From the NCBI GenBank assembly GCA_963693085.1, contig OY856410.1, positions 1,391,848,863 through 1,391,912,862 of the forward strand: a stretch of 64,000 nucleotides of DNA, given 5' to 3'. The position numbers and the translations under genes were made by a program. This stretch comes from Alisma plantago-aquatica. Lineage: Eukaryota; Streptophyta; Magnoliopsida; Alismatales; Alismataceae. The notes under the pieces are model-generated. The model saw nothing but the letters and a program-made list of their open reading frames with translations. It ran no database searches and was not told the origin of the DNA. Below are positions 1 through 13,092 of this stretch, in pieces (position 1 is the stretch's first letter; each line of letters starts with the position of its first letter).

Positions 1-479
1 TGTATCTTTCCCACCTTCAAGATGAATGAAACAAATCATTGGAGGTGATCTACAATGAGAACAACAATATTATTTTAATCAGGATTTATGAAATAACTAA
101 CATCAATGTATGAATGTCATTCAAAGATTTCTAGAAGCCTATGATAATTTAAAGTGAATTAAAAGAGTTCCATTGGAGACTCTACAATGGAGTAGTATTA
201 ATATACAAGTCAAGGGAGGGTTGAGGAACAACGTGGAACTCTATATCATGACCATATCTATGTTTTATCATAATTCTAAGGATATATGGATTGTTTCCAA
301 ACACCATTATATCCAAGAGAAGATTTATATTCAAATATAAAATCTCTAGGGCAAATTTTTATATGAGAAACAAGAAGAGAAGACCCTCAATGCCTATCTC
401 AAAAACTCAACTTATTTCAGTCAATAACTTTTTAAGGTCATAAAAGTTAAACATCAATAAACTATTATTATACCTTCAT

Positions 480-1260
480 CATAATTCTTCACCATTGCAC
501 AAAATCATCCCAGATGCTAGACATTTACCCACCATCATTTCTTGGCCATATTAAAAACAAATCTTTGTCTTTGTTTAAAATTGTTCACATAGATGCATGT
601 GGTCCTTTTGTACGACTAGTTATATTGGTTATCAATCCTTAGGATATGAACTTATCATGTGAAAGCTTGGGATGAAGATCTTGATATTACTGGAAGTTTT
701 TGTATAATGTTTCAAGTGAACATTTAAACTGCTATTAATATTCTTTGTACTGAAAATGCTCTTGAGTATGCTCATTGTTGTTTTTAACTTCTACAAAGAT
801 TGTGGTTTCATTCACCAACGGTCTTCTTCTCACATTCAATGGAATAATGGACCAATGACGTGTAACATATAGAATATTTTGGATATTGCTGGTACCCATG
901 TCTTACAAACTCAATTACCCAACATTTTTTGGGTATGATGCCATCTTGATGGGTGATCTTTGATAGCCTTCATCTCCAATTCATGGGGAGACCCATTTTA
1001 TTGTCTTTCCTAATGAAAAAGCTATTCAAGTCCTCTAAGAATATTTGGTTGTACTAAATTTTTCCATAACTTTGATTCTAAGATCGACTAATTGGACCCT
1101 CGAATCACACATACCATTTTTTCTAGTATGCTCATGAAAAGATAGAATATAAATTTTATCACCCTTCGTCTCAATGAATGCATGTCCTCTGATGCTACCT
1201 TTTATTATCCAAAAGATTTCTTCAACAAAACACACATGAAATCACCCAATAAAAATGTTC
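480..1260 (+). pseudogene. Copia integrase remnant (first Copia element)
   Basis: This is a decayed integrase region of a Ty1/Copia retrotransposon. Near 570-610 the plus strand reads FKIVHIDACGPF, the usual start of the Copia integrase core (family form about F.L.H.D.WGPF). Between 1030 and 1240, across stops and frame changes, it reads a match to the integrase C-terminal part: FGCTKFFHNFDSKID, then LDPR, then SSDATFYYPKDFF, corresponding to the family pattern FGC..F......KLDPR.......S.DV.F.E...F. Protein-level matches are seen; assignment to Copia rests on family knowledge. It precedes a gag-pre-integrase domain of another Copia element at about 1485, so the two cannot belong to one normal pol gene. 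The first 470 bases hold no domain I can name, though they may be the same element. Confidence 0.6.
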
Positions 1261-1484
1261 CCCTTTTGACACCTTAGGCAATAATCACCATATATTTCAA
1301 GTTTAAAATCCTCTACAAGTCTAGCTCCACAACAATGCCCCATGTTTCATCCATGAAGATGTAACACAATTCCCAGACTATGAACCCCACTAGTTCTTTT
1401 GCTCTAACTGAATCTTTATTACCCATTACCCTCCATAAAAGTAAACCATCTTTTACTACTCATTACCCTATTTCTATTCTAAAT

Positions 1485-1576
1485 GTTAATGCTAGTTCTA
1501 TTTGTTTGAATTCTCTTTTGTTGAATTTTTGGTAGGCACATTTGGGTAATGTAAATGTTGATTCAATGAGACATAT
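1485..1576 (+). pseudogene. Copia gag-pre-integrase domain, 5' piece (second Copia element)
   Basis: The plus strand reads ISILNVNASS and then AHLGNVNVDSMRHI up to the insertion point at 1576, which matches the gag-pre-integrase zinc region (W H.RLGHVN...M) of Copia polyproteins. The same frame resumes at 9479, after the 1577-9473 insertion and its duplicated target CATAT. This is the left part of the pol remnant described at 9479-12,420. What lies upstream (gag, protease) is missing; the sequence to the left belongs to a different Copia fragment. Confidence 0.7.
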
Positions 1577-2363
1577 TGTAAGACCCCAGACCTAGCTTAA
1601 ACCCTTAATGATATTTTTCTAACCTCACCACCTATCTTGACACTTTCTAAACTTGTTTGTTCCATTCTTGGACTGATGTGCAAATAGCCCTTGGTTTAGG
1701 GATTCTTTGAATTTTTTGTACAATATGTGGGTTGCATTCCCTTTTTCTTACGTGGTTGTTCTTAGGCATGTAGGTGGCTTAATTTAGCTTCTTGTATTTC
1801 CATCAGTTGAGAAAAATGGAAACTACTAGACCTTTTTATTGAAGATTGGTGGAAGTATGTTTGCTCTTCTATTGGTTGAGGATTGATAAGGTTGCTCTGC
1901 CTAGTCATCAATTTTGGAGCCTGCTCAGCCTTTCATCAATTGTGGAGGTGCGGTGTGGTTCTGCCTTTCTATTGGTAGACAACTGATGGAAAGGGGTTGG
2001 TTGTGATCTTTAAGGTTTGCAGTATTTGATATGTCAAAAAAGAAATGAGCGGTCTGGTGGTAGGATTCTATCGCTAGGATATTGATGGAAGAGTTGCATC
2101 TTGTCTTCTGATGGTTTATGTAATATGCCTACTGATGGCATTCTTTGTGTGTACTGTGATGATTTTCTCAGTGAGATTGAATAGTCAGTTTCTATGATGT
2201 GAAGAACTGACAAATTTTCTACTTGTATCTACTGACGGTTTTCCTGGCTGCATGTATCAATGGAAAGTTGAAGTATGTCTTCCAATAGTGTGATTGACCA
2301 GTGAAGGTATAACTTTGATCAATGATGTGATAGTTTGACTAATATTTCTCTCTACTCTGTGGC

Positions 2364-2371
2364 TATAAATA
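2364..2371 (+). promoter_or_regulatory. TATA box of the outer LTR
   Basis: The octamer TATAAATA lies about 790 bases inside the LTR start, followed by CACCCTTATATC and a C/T-rich stretch, as expected for the U3/R boundary of a plant LTR. Position and sequence are seen; promoter use is inferred. Confidence 0.6.
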
Positions 2372-3885
2372 CACCCTTATATCTCCTCATTTCACTTTTG
2401 CATCTAATCAACAAAGTTCTACAATGGGGTGAAACAATCAGTTGATGACAACCAACTACATTTCTAGTTTCTTTGGTTCTTACTTTCGATAGGGTTTACC
2501 TTTTTTCTCCCATCTATTGATGCAAGGAGAGCCAGTAGGTGGCTTCTGATCTTTGATCAAGATAAGGTGAACCTTGATCATGTGTTTTCTGGACAATACT
2601 TAGCCTTTTCATCTCGGATGCTTCTTAGGTGTTTTTAGGGTTTCCAATGAAGAGTCAAACACCATGTTTCCACATTTTCTCTCGACTATTTAGTTATACT
2701 TGACTGTAGATCAACCGTGTGGTGAGTGGGTGAAGAAGAGGAACTCAAACCTTGTGAGAATTACCTTCAACACTAAAGTTGGGGCCTTCACTGTAGTTAT
2801 TCTTTTCATACTTGTTTCTGCTTTGCCAGGCGACTGATATTACATGCTTCATTTATTATTTATCTTCTATTTTCATGTAGTAGATCTAGCGGTTGTATAC
2901 CTTTAATCTACTAAAATGGAAGTTCAAAGCATCTTAGATCTTAACCAATGAGTTACATACTTTCATGTTGATATTATGTACAACTGCTATCTTTCTATGA
3001 CATACCTACAGTTTATCTACTGTGTTTGAGCAAGTATATGACTTTAGAAGGCATGAGTGGTCTAGTATTTCCTCCCTAACATGGCTTATAGCCCCCATGT
3101 TGAAAATGAGATGTCTTGTGGCTTGGTTACAAGTATTTATTGATTATCATGCATGTATTATGTCATTCATGTAATATAATACTATTAGAATATAAAAAGT
3201 CTGACTCCTTTATATAAAAAGAGAGGAAATACACTCACTCTACATCTGAGTGGCCTGAAAGTATTGAAGGCATGAAAACTAATGGTTTTACCAATATTAT
3301 AATGTGAAGTTAGCTCATGATTGTTAAATGTTTACATCTTTTAAAAATTATTTACTTGTGGTTTCTTGTCGACATGTTGATAGGTTATCTATGCTTTGCT
3401 TGATGTAATTATAAGATAATGAACCTTACTAAATAGAGAAATCTAAATAGAGCCCTGAGTCCACACAATCACCCCCTTGAGTCATGAGGGTGTATGAGAA
3501 CCATTTAATCATGTTATAGTCTAGAACTATGAGAAGATACTTAGATCCATACATTAGTGAATATGGGGACTCTTAGTAGTGAATGTCTTCTCATCTTTAA
3601 ATAGTTTTTCTTGGGTGAAGTATATGAGTAATGTGACATACTGTGAAGGGTGGTTACTCTATCTTGTGTGGTGCCGTGATCTCTGTACCTAGGGCAGACC
3701 TGTGTGGATGGATCAATTTGAAGTTATATACATCCCTAGTAGATTAGCTGACATGTTTTCAACCTTTTATGATACCTCAAAACACCCTGAATTTGTGAGG
3801 AGAATAAAGAGAATCCAAATTTCCTTATATCTTATATGGATGGCTAGAATGAATTTTAGCATCTACTCAGTTATTTGGGTGGTAC

Positions 3886-6800
3886 TGTAAGGCCCCTAAA
3901 CGTGCTTAATGAGTTGAATAAGCTTAATTATCATAATTGAATTAACCCTAATCTAACCTTGTAATATGCTTTGAAATCAAAATACAAGATTAAGTTTCAA
4001 ATTTGGTCCAATTTGGACACTGTTTGAGCAAATATGCAATTTTATGCACATTTTGGACTTTTATACAATTTACCCAATTGAGAGATTTTCTTTACAATTT
4101 ATCACTTGCATTATGTTCCTTGGTTATTCTCTCATCATTATTGAGCTTTTTGAGTCATGGGGCACCTATTTAATCCTTTGTTTGAAGGTGTTTTCTCCAA
4201 GGGTATTTTAGGGTTTACCCCTCCATGGATGAGCTACCTTTAGTAGCTATCAACGAATGAATTATTTGTTTTGATTGGAAATTCAAGAAACGAGGGATAA
4301 TCATGTCTCTATGGATGGTGGGGGAGATTTTTGTGTGTGTGCTTGTATATTCTTAATGGTTTAAGGCCATGGACACTTGGAAAGATACTAGAACTTCAAT
4401 TTTTTCTTTTTCTTTATCTTAAAGTTTCATATACTTATCCCTATGCACCAAAACGATCCATTTACTCTCCACCATTTCCCTCCTTCTACAAACCTTGTCC
4501 TCCCTCTGTGCTTCTACGAATTTCCTATCCAAGTAAGAAGAAAGAGGGGAGATTCTTGGAAAAAGAATCTAGGGTTGCAATTGACTTCCTTTTAGGGTTT
4601 AAAAAGCTTCCTTCTAGTGATCTTAACCTAAAAGAGTAAGAATCCCCTTCTTTCCCCCATTTATTTCTTTTTTATCCTTCCTCCTACCTTTATCCAGGAC
4701 GGAACCTTGCTGTTCCATGGTGGAAATTTCTCTAAAGCTCTAAAACCCTACCTTTCTTGCTCTTTATGCTTAGGGTTTGCTCATTTGATGAAGAAAGGTG
4801 CTATATGGACGAGTTCACAACTTATGATTGAACTTTCTACCCTACCTGCTCATGTTTTCTTATGTGTGTGAGTTTATCTTCTCATTAGAGAAAATTTTAT
4901 AACTTTCTCCACGTTTATGGCTTACCATAAGCTTGCTAGCTCATGTTCTTGCTTGAAAATGATGATTCATGCACTAAAAAGCTATGCTTGACTTGGATTT
5001 CGATTTTTATAATGTTCCATGTTATGATTTCAATTCTAGATGAACCTTTGATCATATGTACATTATTACTAAGGTATAATATGACTTGGATAAGTTGGTT
5101 TGACAACCTATGGTGCTAAGCACCTATCAACCAATGGTCAATTTTAGGGTTTAAAGCTGATTTCTTCTATAAACCCATGACCCGATGATGGTACCATTGC
5201 AACAACCCTATAGTGTTGTCTTCATGATAACTTATGTTCGAGATCAAAGGTGTCAGATGATGGTGACAACTTATGGTCACCCCCTTAGGTCAGGTTTCAG
5301 ATCAATTAGAAGTTTAATGATCAACCATTAAGTACCCTACTGATGTTATCAATCAATGGTGACATTAACTTAATATTTGATGTTGATTAATGAATATAGT
5401 GTTGATCTAACAACCTATGGTCATTTGATGGTCACTAATGATGGTGGATCAGGTCTCTACAATCTATGTTGAGTTAAGCATTGTAGTTGTAGCATCAATT
5501 AAGCCTTAGACCAATGGTTTCCTGGGTCACTTGATGCAATGGTCAGACCTATACTGTAATTGATGGTTTTAACATATGAACTTGACCCAATGGTCCAGAT
5601 CTATTATTTATTCCTCCAATAAAGTGGAATGATGGATAATGTAATATTTTGGTCCTAATAATGTGATTTAGATGGTTTCCTTTATATGATCAACTTAAGG
5701 AGCTTACTTGTTGACATGGATGGCTTGTTTTAAATGAACAATCGATTGTGGGTTTTACCCTACTCTCAATGGAACTTTTTGTATTGTTAATCAAGGGATG
5801 TGTAGGGTTAGATGGTGACTCTTTCTAGAGCACAAATCAAGGACTTCATAGGTGGTTTATCCAAGGTGTTTACTTATGTAAACAACCAATGGTCTTACCT
5901 TTTAAACATCCAATGGTTCTGGGTGACATTGTGGTATGGTGATATGGGTTGATGATGGAACAAATGGAGGGTTACTATTAATAAGGTAGTCTTACCTATT
6001 CACTCATATGAATAGAAGGGATGATAATCATATTGTGTTGATATGTAACCCTAAAGAGGTATAGCTTGTTATACCTAGCTTTAATATAACTAAATGATGG
6101 TAATTGGGTATGAATAGTCCTTGAATTACCAATGCAATCATGGAGTACTCTATTACTGTTGTTGAAACCCTAGTATGCTATAACCTGATGGTTACACCTT
6201 GATTTATGTGTGGGTTCATACTTGAGAATAGTATGGAATGTGATGGTGATGCTTCACCTTATGCATCCATGATCCAATGGGGATGTCGTGAGTTAGGGTT
6301 TGGGTATGAGTGTTGATTAGTAACATTAATATAATTTATCTTGTGAACCTAACTCTAATGCAAATAGATAAAGATGAGTATTCATGTTTAACCTTCTTAT
6401 ATGATGGAATGATGGTGATATAACCTACTTAATATGATCATAACCTTAATGTGTTAATTGGTGGTTATCATAGCCACATGGTTGATACTTTCTTATGCTA
6501 AACATGTGCATTATGAATATGATGAGGGTTAATCATATCTAGATTCCTTGCATGTTAATGTAATAAAGGAATGTTCTTGATGTTAATATAACCCTACTAT
6601 GATTGTTTATGAATATCTCCTAGCTCATTAATGCAATATTGTGTTGATCTAGTGTATTATATATAAGTGATGTTGTTGAGCCTTGTTATAAGGTATGCAA
6701 AGATAATGATGATCTTGCATGGAATAGTATGATGGTCTTAATGACCTTTGGGCATGGATGAGACCTGAATGAGGTGTAATCCTCTTGTGTTGATACCATG

Positions 6801-8575
6801 TGATATTGTGAAAAGGATTTGTATCTTGTGGTAGTATGATGACTAGTGTGGTCTCATGAATGGCAAGTGAATAGTACCATGTGATGATGAGATGAGAAAT
6901 TATGTTTCACACATTTTATATTTTTTATTAGTTATGATATTTATATGCTTGCTAGAAGTGAATTAGGGTTTGCATGTCCACTTGTTTGATGCAACCTTAA
7001 TTCACCCAATTGGCATAACTAATCAAGTAGAACTCTAATCATGTAGTGCCCTGTGCCATAGATCCATTTGAGTGTCATAACTTGCCAAATGGTGAAATGA
7101 GTATTCCTAAGGGAAACTCAGAGCGCATACTGATGAGTATGCAGGGTGATTGCCATCCTGAATTCAAGTGTTTAGGGAGGATGACTACGGTCATACCTAG
7201 CCCTCAGTTTGAGAATGGCTACAGTCGTGTCTCGATGATTATATATGTGATGATATTGGAGGACAACTGCGGTTGTACCTAGGATGGTAGGGTATGCGTA
7301 CCCACCTCCTTTCACTAGTGTCATGACCTGTACTAATGATGGACTAGGCTGTTAGCAGCTTGACCTTGTGTCACTGTGGCGGACCCGTACTGATCGGGGG
7401 CAGAGAAGATCTTAGGAGTCTGGCTTTTCCTAGATCTTGTATGTCACTAATTTTGACTTAGCAGTGGTCAGTTGGATTTTGAGTGTATCCTCAATTTTCT
7501 CAGAGCATAATAAAAGATGTAAGATAGCCATGTAGCATATCTATTTAGGGTTATACACAATGCTTCATATTGGATGAAAACCCTTATTTGCTTTCTTTTC
7601 ACTGAGATCATGTATAGTATAATAAGAGATAATAGATATGCTTATGCTGTAGTTATGCTCATGTTGTAAACATACTTATGTTGTCAAATACACTGACACA
7701 AATGGTTAAGATGATGCTGTTAGCTATGTTTAATATTGCTAGCCATGCCTTTGTAACTAAAGATGCATATTCTGCTAATCATGCTTATCCAGATAGTTGT
7801 GCTTATGTTGTTAGCTCTTATTATGATGTTGATATGTTCAACCAATTAGATATGCCCATGTTGTTAGATATGCTATGTTACTAGACTTGCTCATGATGCT
7901 AGATATGCATATGCTACTGAATTGCTTATATTGGAAATAAGATAAAGGATGATAGTCTGGCTAATGATGATAGTTATTATCTGCTCCTTTATGTATTTTG
8001 TTAATCATCAGTACTGCTGATCTTATTAAACTGCTTAACTGTTTAATTACTTTAAAATGTTGTAATCAATAAGCGTTGTTGGAGGTAATATCTCTTGCTG
8101 GGACATGGGTCTCACCCTTGCAGTTTGCCACATTTTTTAGGTAATAGGAAGTGATGAAAAAAAACATGTGGTAGCAAAGAGGAGCTATAGTAATGAATCT
8201 TTGAGAAAGTTGACTAGATGTCTAGTGTGTCCTAGAGTCATCCCTGTACTCTCAGGTCCAGGTAGGAAAAGTGTGTAAATGGTGTTTCAAACGAATTAGA
8301 CTTTTATTAGCATATTAATGCTTGTTTGTGTGGCATATACGAATATTGTTCTCCTATGTATATATGGTGTGGCTAAGGCAATAAAATAATTTGTATCAAA
8401 TTCTTGGCATAGTATGGATATAAAAAAGACATTGGGCTCTTATGCAAATATTTCTGAGCGGGTGCTGACGTTGAAATCGATTTTAATTTACCCATATTTT
8501 TGAGGATGTGATTAAGTAGTGATTGATTGTGTTTTATGTTTTGAGTAATCTCATTTAGTGTAACAGGTTCTTATA
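3886..8575 (+). mobile_element. Nested 4.69-kb solo-LTR-like unit (copy 1)
   Basis: It begins TGTAAGGCCCCTAAAC and ends TAACAGGTTCTTATA, flanked by GGTAC (3881-3885) and GGCAC (8576-8580), a 5-bp target duplication with one mismatch. A second copy of the same family lies at 22,635-27,547 and aligns over the whole length (similar at roughly nine positions in ten by eye). Neither copy encodes gag or pol, nor has a partner LTR in the window, so a solo LTR is the simplest reading. It contains many short motifs built on ATGATGGT and CCAATGGTC between about 5,100 and 6,850, and GGTCTCACCC near 8,110. Open frames inside it (for example 4331-4639 and 7046-7282) are not conserved in the other copy and are not genes. 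Confidence 0.85.
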
Positions 8576-9478
8576 GGCACGCTCCACACAACCCTGGGCA
8601 CTAAAACATACAACAATCATGTAATGTAACTATTAGGTTTAATTGGTGATATATATGGTTGAGCCATGGATGCTTAAGTTTTCACATTGAAAATTATATT
8701 GATGATATTGAGGAGTATTGTAGGTAGCCAGACGCCACTGATAAGGTTAAACATATAACCTCTAGTATATTAATATTCCTCATGTTGTTACTATACATGA
8801 ATCTCCTTATTATAATCTTCCTAGCAAGTAATATGCATTTTAGACGTTATATCATATTACTGGGACTTGGGGTCTCACCCTTGTTGTTTTCTACACTTTT
8901 TAACTAAGTAATCCCACTATCCTGACAGTGACGGAGAAGATCAACAAAGAGTGAGAAGGCCTTAAGGTCAAGAGACAGGTGATGTTTGTGTGAAGGGATT
9001 TTGGAGGTAGGTGACATTTGTGTGACCTCCTCTAGAGTAAAGTATATAGAGATAGAGGCTTAGTTGTCCTTGTACTCTCTCATCCTAGAGATTTGTGTTT
9101 TTGTAGTATTCTTTATCCATTTTGGTTCATGTCTATACGTGAACAACCTCTAGAGACAGAGTTGCGAATATTGTAATATGATGCATGTATGTTCTATAAT
9201 GTTGTCATTGTAAGACTTCATATGTTATTGTGTTTTGTAAATTTGTGTTTGCGGCATTTAATATTTTTTCTAGTATTAAGCTTGTGAGCTACAACAATGA
9301 TGTATTGTGCCAAGTAATCCCCTATAGGACTATATGTTGAAAGTATATGGCTTGTATTGTTTGGAAAAAATTACTCCTGAGGTCTCTATGGGTTTATGTG
9401 TGTGATGTTGTTCTTAAGTTTGATTTGGATTTGATCTTTGAGTAATCTCACTCATGTGACATTAGACACCATCCATAT

Positions 9479-10020
9479 TATGAATTTAGACTCGATTCCT
9501 AGATATTTCATTGATAAATGTAAATGTGAAATCTATGTGGCAACTAAATTACTGAGATGCTTTTTACATTAGGTTTATCTAATTTCAATTGTTTTAGATT
9601 TAGTGCAAACAAACATCTATGAATATTTATTTATGATTATAATAGATACATACTATTTTCTTGCTAAAAAGAAAGATGAGGCATTAGAGAAGTTCTAAAT
9701 CTTTGAGAAAGAAACATAGATCAAACATGTAAGGTACTTACAAGGTTAAGGCCTGAGAGGGGGAGAATACACCTCACATATGTTCTTCAATTTTTTTCCA
9801 GTGCATGGTATTATTCATGAGGTAATTGCTCCCATATTAACTACAATATACTGAGATAGAATAATGTAAAAAACCAACACTTATAGACATGGTAAATACA
9901 TTAATCTAGAGCCATGCTCTACCACACGATGTGTTGGACAATTTTGAATATGGTTCTCATCTATTGGACAAAGTTCCCCAACAACATAAGGAAAATAATT
10001 TGCTTGGGTTATGAAGAGGT
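9479..10020 (+). pseudogene. Copia pol: gag-pre-integrase (3' piece) and integrase core
   Basis: The frame broken at 1576 resumes here with MNLDSIPRYFIDKCKCEIY, the CX2C-type half of the gag-pre-integrase zinc region. At about 9655-9800 the plus strand reads FLAKKKDEALEKF, then RGGEYTSHMF, then HGIIHEVIAP, a clear match to the Copia integrase core (family: RSDRGGEY..., HGI.H....P). The second catalytic aspartate region is disturbed by a frameshift just before RGGEY. Several stops are present. The downstream part to 10,020 is poorly readable. Same element as the RT and RNase H remnants that follow. Confidence 0.75.
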
Positions 10021-10519
10021 CGCAAGACAAGTTTTAAATATCTTTAAATGTGGAGTGCCTTGTTAAGGTACTTATGCATGAACATAAGAGTAATACATTG
10101 GCGCTAAAATGGATAAAAGCTTAAGTGATGTGGAGACTAGATATGTGTATAGGACTTTATACCAGGAAATTAAAATATCTAGCATAGACACCAACACGAT
10201 TGTATAAATATGTAATATAACATTCTTAAAGGATGTGTTTCCCATGAATTTGGTGTGCCCTAGGAATTTTTTCAAGAGATTCAAGTTGCCACATGTTCCA
10301 TTCATAAACACATGGAAATAATGACAAATGTGGGGTTGGCATAGAATACTCCATTTCTAAATCTTATAATTCCAATGACATAGTTCAATCTAGGATGAGT
10401 AAACACTTAGGACATCCAAATATTCTTGAAATGGGTTTTTTACTTAAAACATTGAGGACAATCACATGTTCTTTAGACATGCTATGGTTTAATCTGAAGT
10501 TACATTGTATGAAGAGAAG

Positions 10520-11430
10520 ATTTTAATAATAAAATCCAATCAATCCTTCCAAATCAAACTTAGGAATTGATGGATTTACCTCTCGATGGTTCATCAATTT
10601 GATGTAAATGGATCTTTAGGAAGAAACTTAATGCAAGAAGGACAATCAACACATACAAGCTAGATTGGTTAAATGATAACATAAAAGGAAGTTATAGATT
10701 ATTTTGAGACATAGTCTACTGCTTATTGCATGACTATAATTCATGTTATAAAAACAACTTTCATTTATAATTACTTTTTCTATCAGATAGACGTGAAAAC
10801 AATGTCCTTACATGGCAATCTTGAAGAAAAGATATATATGAACTAACATGAAGGTTTTGAGGCTTATCAAAATAGGTTCAAAGTGTGTAACCTGGTTAAC
10901 TCTTTATATAGTCAGAGACAATCTCTGAAAATGACATGATTTTTTTTTGATAAAATAATATCATGATGTGTGTGTTTGCTGTAAACCAACAATGCTCGGT
11001 TCATCATATCATGTCTTTGTGCATGGATATTCTTTATTTTGATTTAGATATGAGAGTGATAATTGATACAAATTCATTCTCAGGTAGTAGGTTTGATATG
11101 AAGAATATTGGTTTTGATAATGTCATTCTAGGACTTTAAATCATTGGCTATGTGAACGGTATTATTCTCTGTAGTCTATCTAGCTTGATATTACATAGAT
11201 TTATATATGCATAACATAAACCTATTAAGACTCCATGTACGCATATAAAGCTTTGTCAAAATGAGAGTATCATTCCCGCATCTCAATTATGATATTCTAA
11301 AATTATTTGGAGTTTTATGTATCTTTGACCATCACATGACCATGCATTGTGTTTGTTATGCTCCCTCAACAGTGGCATGTAAATTTTGATATTTAGATAC
11401 TTTCATTTGTCATGATTACTATAAGTGGAG
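10520..11430 (+). pseudogene. Copia pol: reverse transcriptase remnant
   Basis: Around 10,570-10,670 the plus strand reads ELMDLPLDGS, then CKWIFRKKLN and TYK, matching the N-terminal RT signature of Copia (KWVFK.K...G....YKARLVA). At 10,820-10,925 it reads LHGNLEEKIYMN followed by HEGFEAY, then KVCNLVNSLY, the family block FLNG.LEE.IYM.QP.GF...G...KV.KL.KSLYGLKQ. At 11,090-11,180 it reads RFDMKNIGFDNVILGL, the FDMKDLG...LG block, and a degraded S.L.Y...I..FMY block follows near 11,280. The YVDD catalytic motif is not intact. Stops and frameshifts show it is dead. Confidence 0.8.
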
Positions 11431-11850
11431 TTTGTTGCAAAACCAATTATTATAGGTTCATTATATCATGCCTTAATGTAGAACATATACTTCATTTTTG
11501 TTCTGATGATAGAATGATAAATAAAATGAAGTTGTTTTTGTGCGGAAAGTCTGAGATGAAGGATATTATGTCACCATTGATGTGATATTATTGTGTAAAA
11601 CCACTAGGTATGTGAAAGATGATATTTCTTTCTATAGCCTCACTATGTTGAGAAGATACTAGAGACATTTGAATACATACTACACATATTAAGACTCTAT
11701 ATGGATGATCTAAAAATTGGTTTAAAAATGATAGCGGTATTCTAATGTCTCAGTTACAATACTATTAGAATATTAGAAGATTGATGTATAATTAAACTAT
11801 ATATGACCAAACATTACATATGTTGTGTGCAAATTAAGTTGATACATAAG
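10966..11850 (+). repeat. Divergent tandem duplication within the Copia RT region
   Basis: About 10,966-11,428 and 11,429-11,850 align with each other along most of their length. Shared landmarks are the AAACCAAyaaT...GGTTCATyATATCATG block (10,985 and 11,440), the GATATGAAGAATATT / GAGATGAAGGATATT block (11,094 and 11,552), TATTAAGACTC (11,223 and 11,688) and the TCTCARTTAYRATA block (11,279 and 11,747). Both halves therefore encode the same C-terminal RT segment. Identity is visibly low, so the duplication is old. Boundaries are approximate. Confidence 0.6.
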
Positions 11851-11859
11851 TTATCCAGA

Positions 11860-12420
11860 TAGGACCCATGAGGAAGTCCTTGACGGAGTGTTGAGGTACA
11901 TCAAGAGAATAACTTGCCTTGGGGTACATAATGGAAATATCATTCTATAGTCAAGAGATATATAGTGATCATAATTAGATTGCCATAAAGTGTAGGTCTA
12001 ATTGGTTGTCGAGATATATATTCCTATTGGGAGGAGAAGTTGATACTTGGAGGTCTAAGAGACGAGTCATAATTTCTAAGTCTACCTTTGAAGCATGGTT
12101 GTGTGGTTTAGATGAAACATGATTGGAAGAAGAATGGCTACATAGACTCATTCTAGTTTACCTACATCAAAGGAGTCACTTTTAGCAATCTCTATTTATT
12201 GTGATACCACAACAAATATTGCCAAGATAAGGATAACCAAGTATAATAAAAAGTATTGTAGATACATCTAAGACAGACTTAAGTCTATAATGGAGCTAAT
12301 GTTTAGTGAGATTGTAGCTGCAAACAACAATGGTATCAAAGACAATACAACCGATCCTTTAATTTAAGATTTCATATCGGACTTGATTGAGAAATTCATA
12401 TTGTGGATGGAATGAAACTC
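11860..12420 (+). pseudogene. Copia pol: RNase H remnant
   Basis: Plus-strand frames read RYIKRITCLGVHNGNI (11,915-11,955), then WRSKRRVIISKSTFEAW (12,050-12,100), then AISIYCDTTTNIAK near 12,190-12,230 and a degraded ADPL-type motif read as NTTDPL near 12,345. These correspond to the family blocks Y.KGT...GL.Y, SWKSKKQ..I..ST.EAE, .I.CDS..AI..A and ADPLTK. The C-terminal end appears close to 12,420. Stops and two or more frameshifts are present. No PPT or 3' LTR could be fixed downstream. Confidence 0.75.
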
Positions 12421-13092
12421 TTCATAATTCATAAGAAATAGCAAGTAGAGATCTAAAATTAAGTTCAAAGTGATAATAACAAACCACTTGGTAAATTCTA
12501 TGACATTATATAATATTCTCAATGTTCTTTTATATTTGTGTGTCTATCTCTTAAAAGTATGTTAGTGTCATGACTAAAAGTTGGTAGAAAAAAATCTTCT
12601 ATATACACATTCAAGTCTTTTGATAGGATTCTAACATTACATCCTTGGGAATTCCTAGCTAAGTGATTCATGTTGTGTAGCCCTAACAAGAGAGTGGGTT
12701 TGTTACCTTAAATCAATTATATGTAGTGGATGAATGATGCATCAGAACCTTTTGTTCTCAGTTGTTACTGATATACACTCTTACACCTATGATTTATGTC
12801 CAAAAGTAAATTCATATAGATCTTATAAGAGTAATTTTAGATAACTTATGCGTGGCTCAAGAAGAGATGTACTACTGCTGAAAGTACAAAATGATGGATT
12901 GCTGGTAGAACACTCCACACTTTAGACTTTATGAGACATTAGTTGCTTTGCACTTTGCAAGCTACCATTGGTTTAGCCCAAGGTAAGTGCATTTAGAACA
13001 TATAAGTAGGAGGGAAGTAGTTTTTGGCTTTTTACATGAGAGTAGAAAGTTTAGTCCGACGTCACTCACCATCAACATGGTACACATCCTTA
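12421..13092. other. Unassigned stretch after the Copia pol remnant
   Basis: AT-rich sequence without a readable domain. By position it should contain the 3' untranslated region and perhaps the 3' LTR of the Copia element, but I could not match it to a second LTR in the window, and no convincing PPT is visible. Confidence 0.4.

Larger units (their letters stand above)
1577..9473 (+). mobile_element. Outer solo-LTR-like unit, interrupted by a second one
   Basis: The unit starts TGTAAGACCCCAGACC and is flanked by a 5-bp direct duplication CATAT (1572-1576 and 9474-9478). Removing it restores the Copia reading frame exactly, which supports both boundaries. It is interrupted by the 4.69-kb unit at 3886-8575; without that and its target duplication it is about 3.2 kb. 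There is no gag or pol. It has a TATA box at 2364-2371 and a GGTCTCACCC motif near 8870, about 0.6 kb from its end, shared with three other long units here. It ends GACACCATC rather than in CA. The TGTAAGACCCC start recalls long LTRs of Del/Tekay-type Gypsy elements, so I read it as a solo LTR; the clade is inferred. Confidence 0.75.

Noticed and set aside
4331..4639. Plus-strand frame of 102 codons.
   Set aside because: It lies in a long LTR and is not preserved in the second copy of that LTR (about 23,090-23,390).
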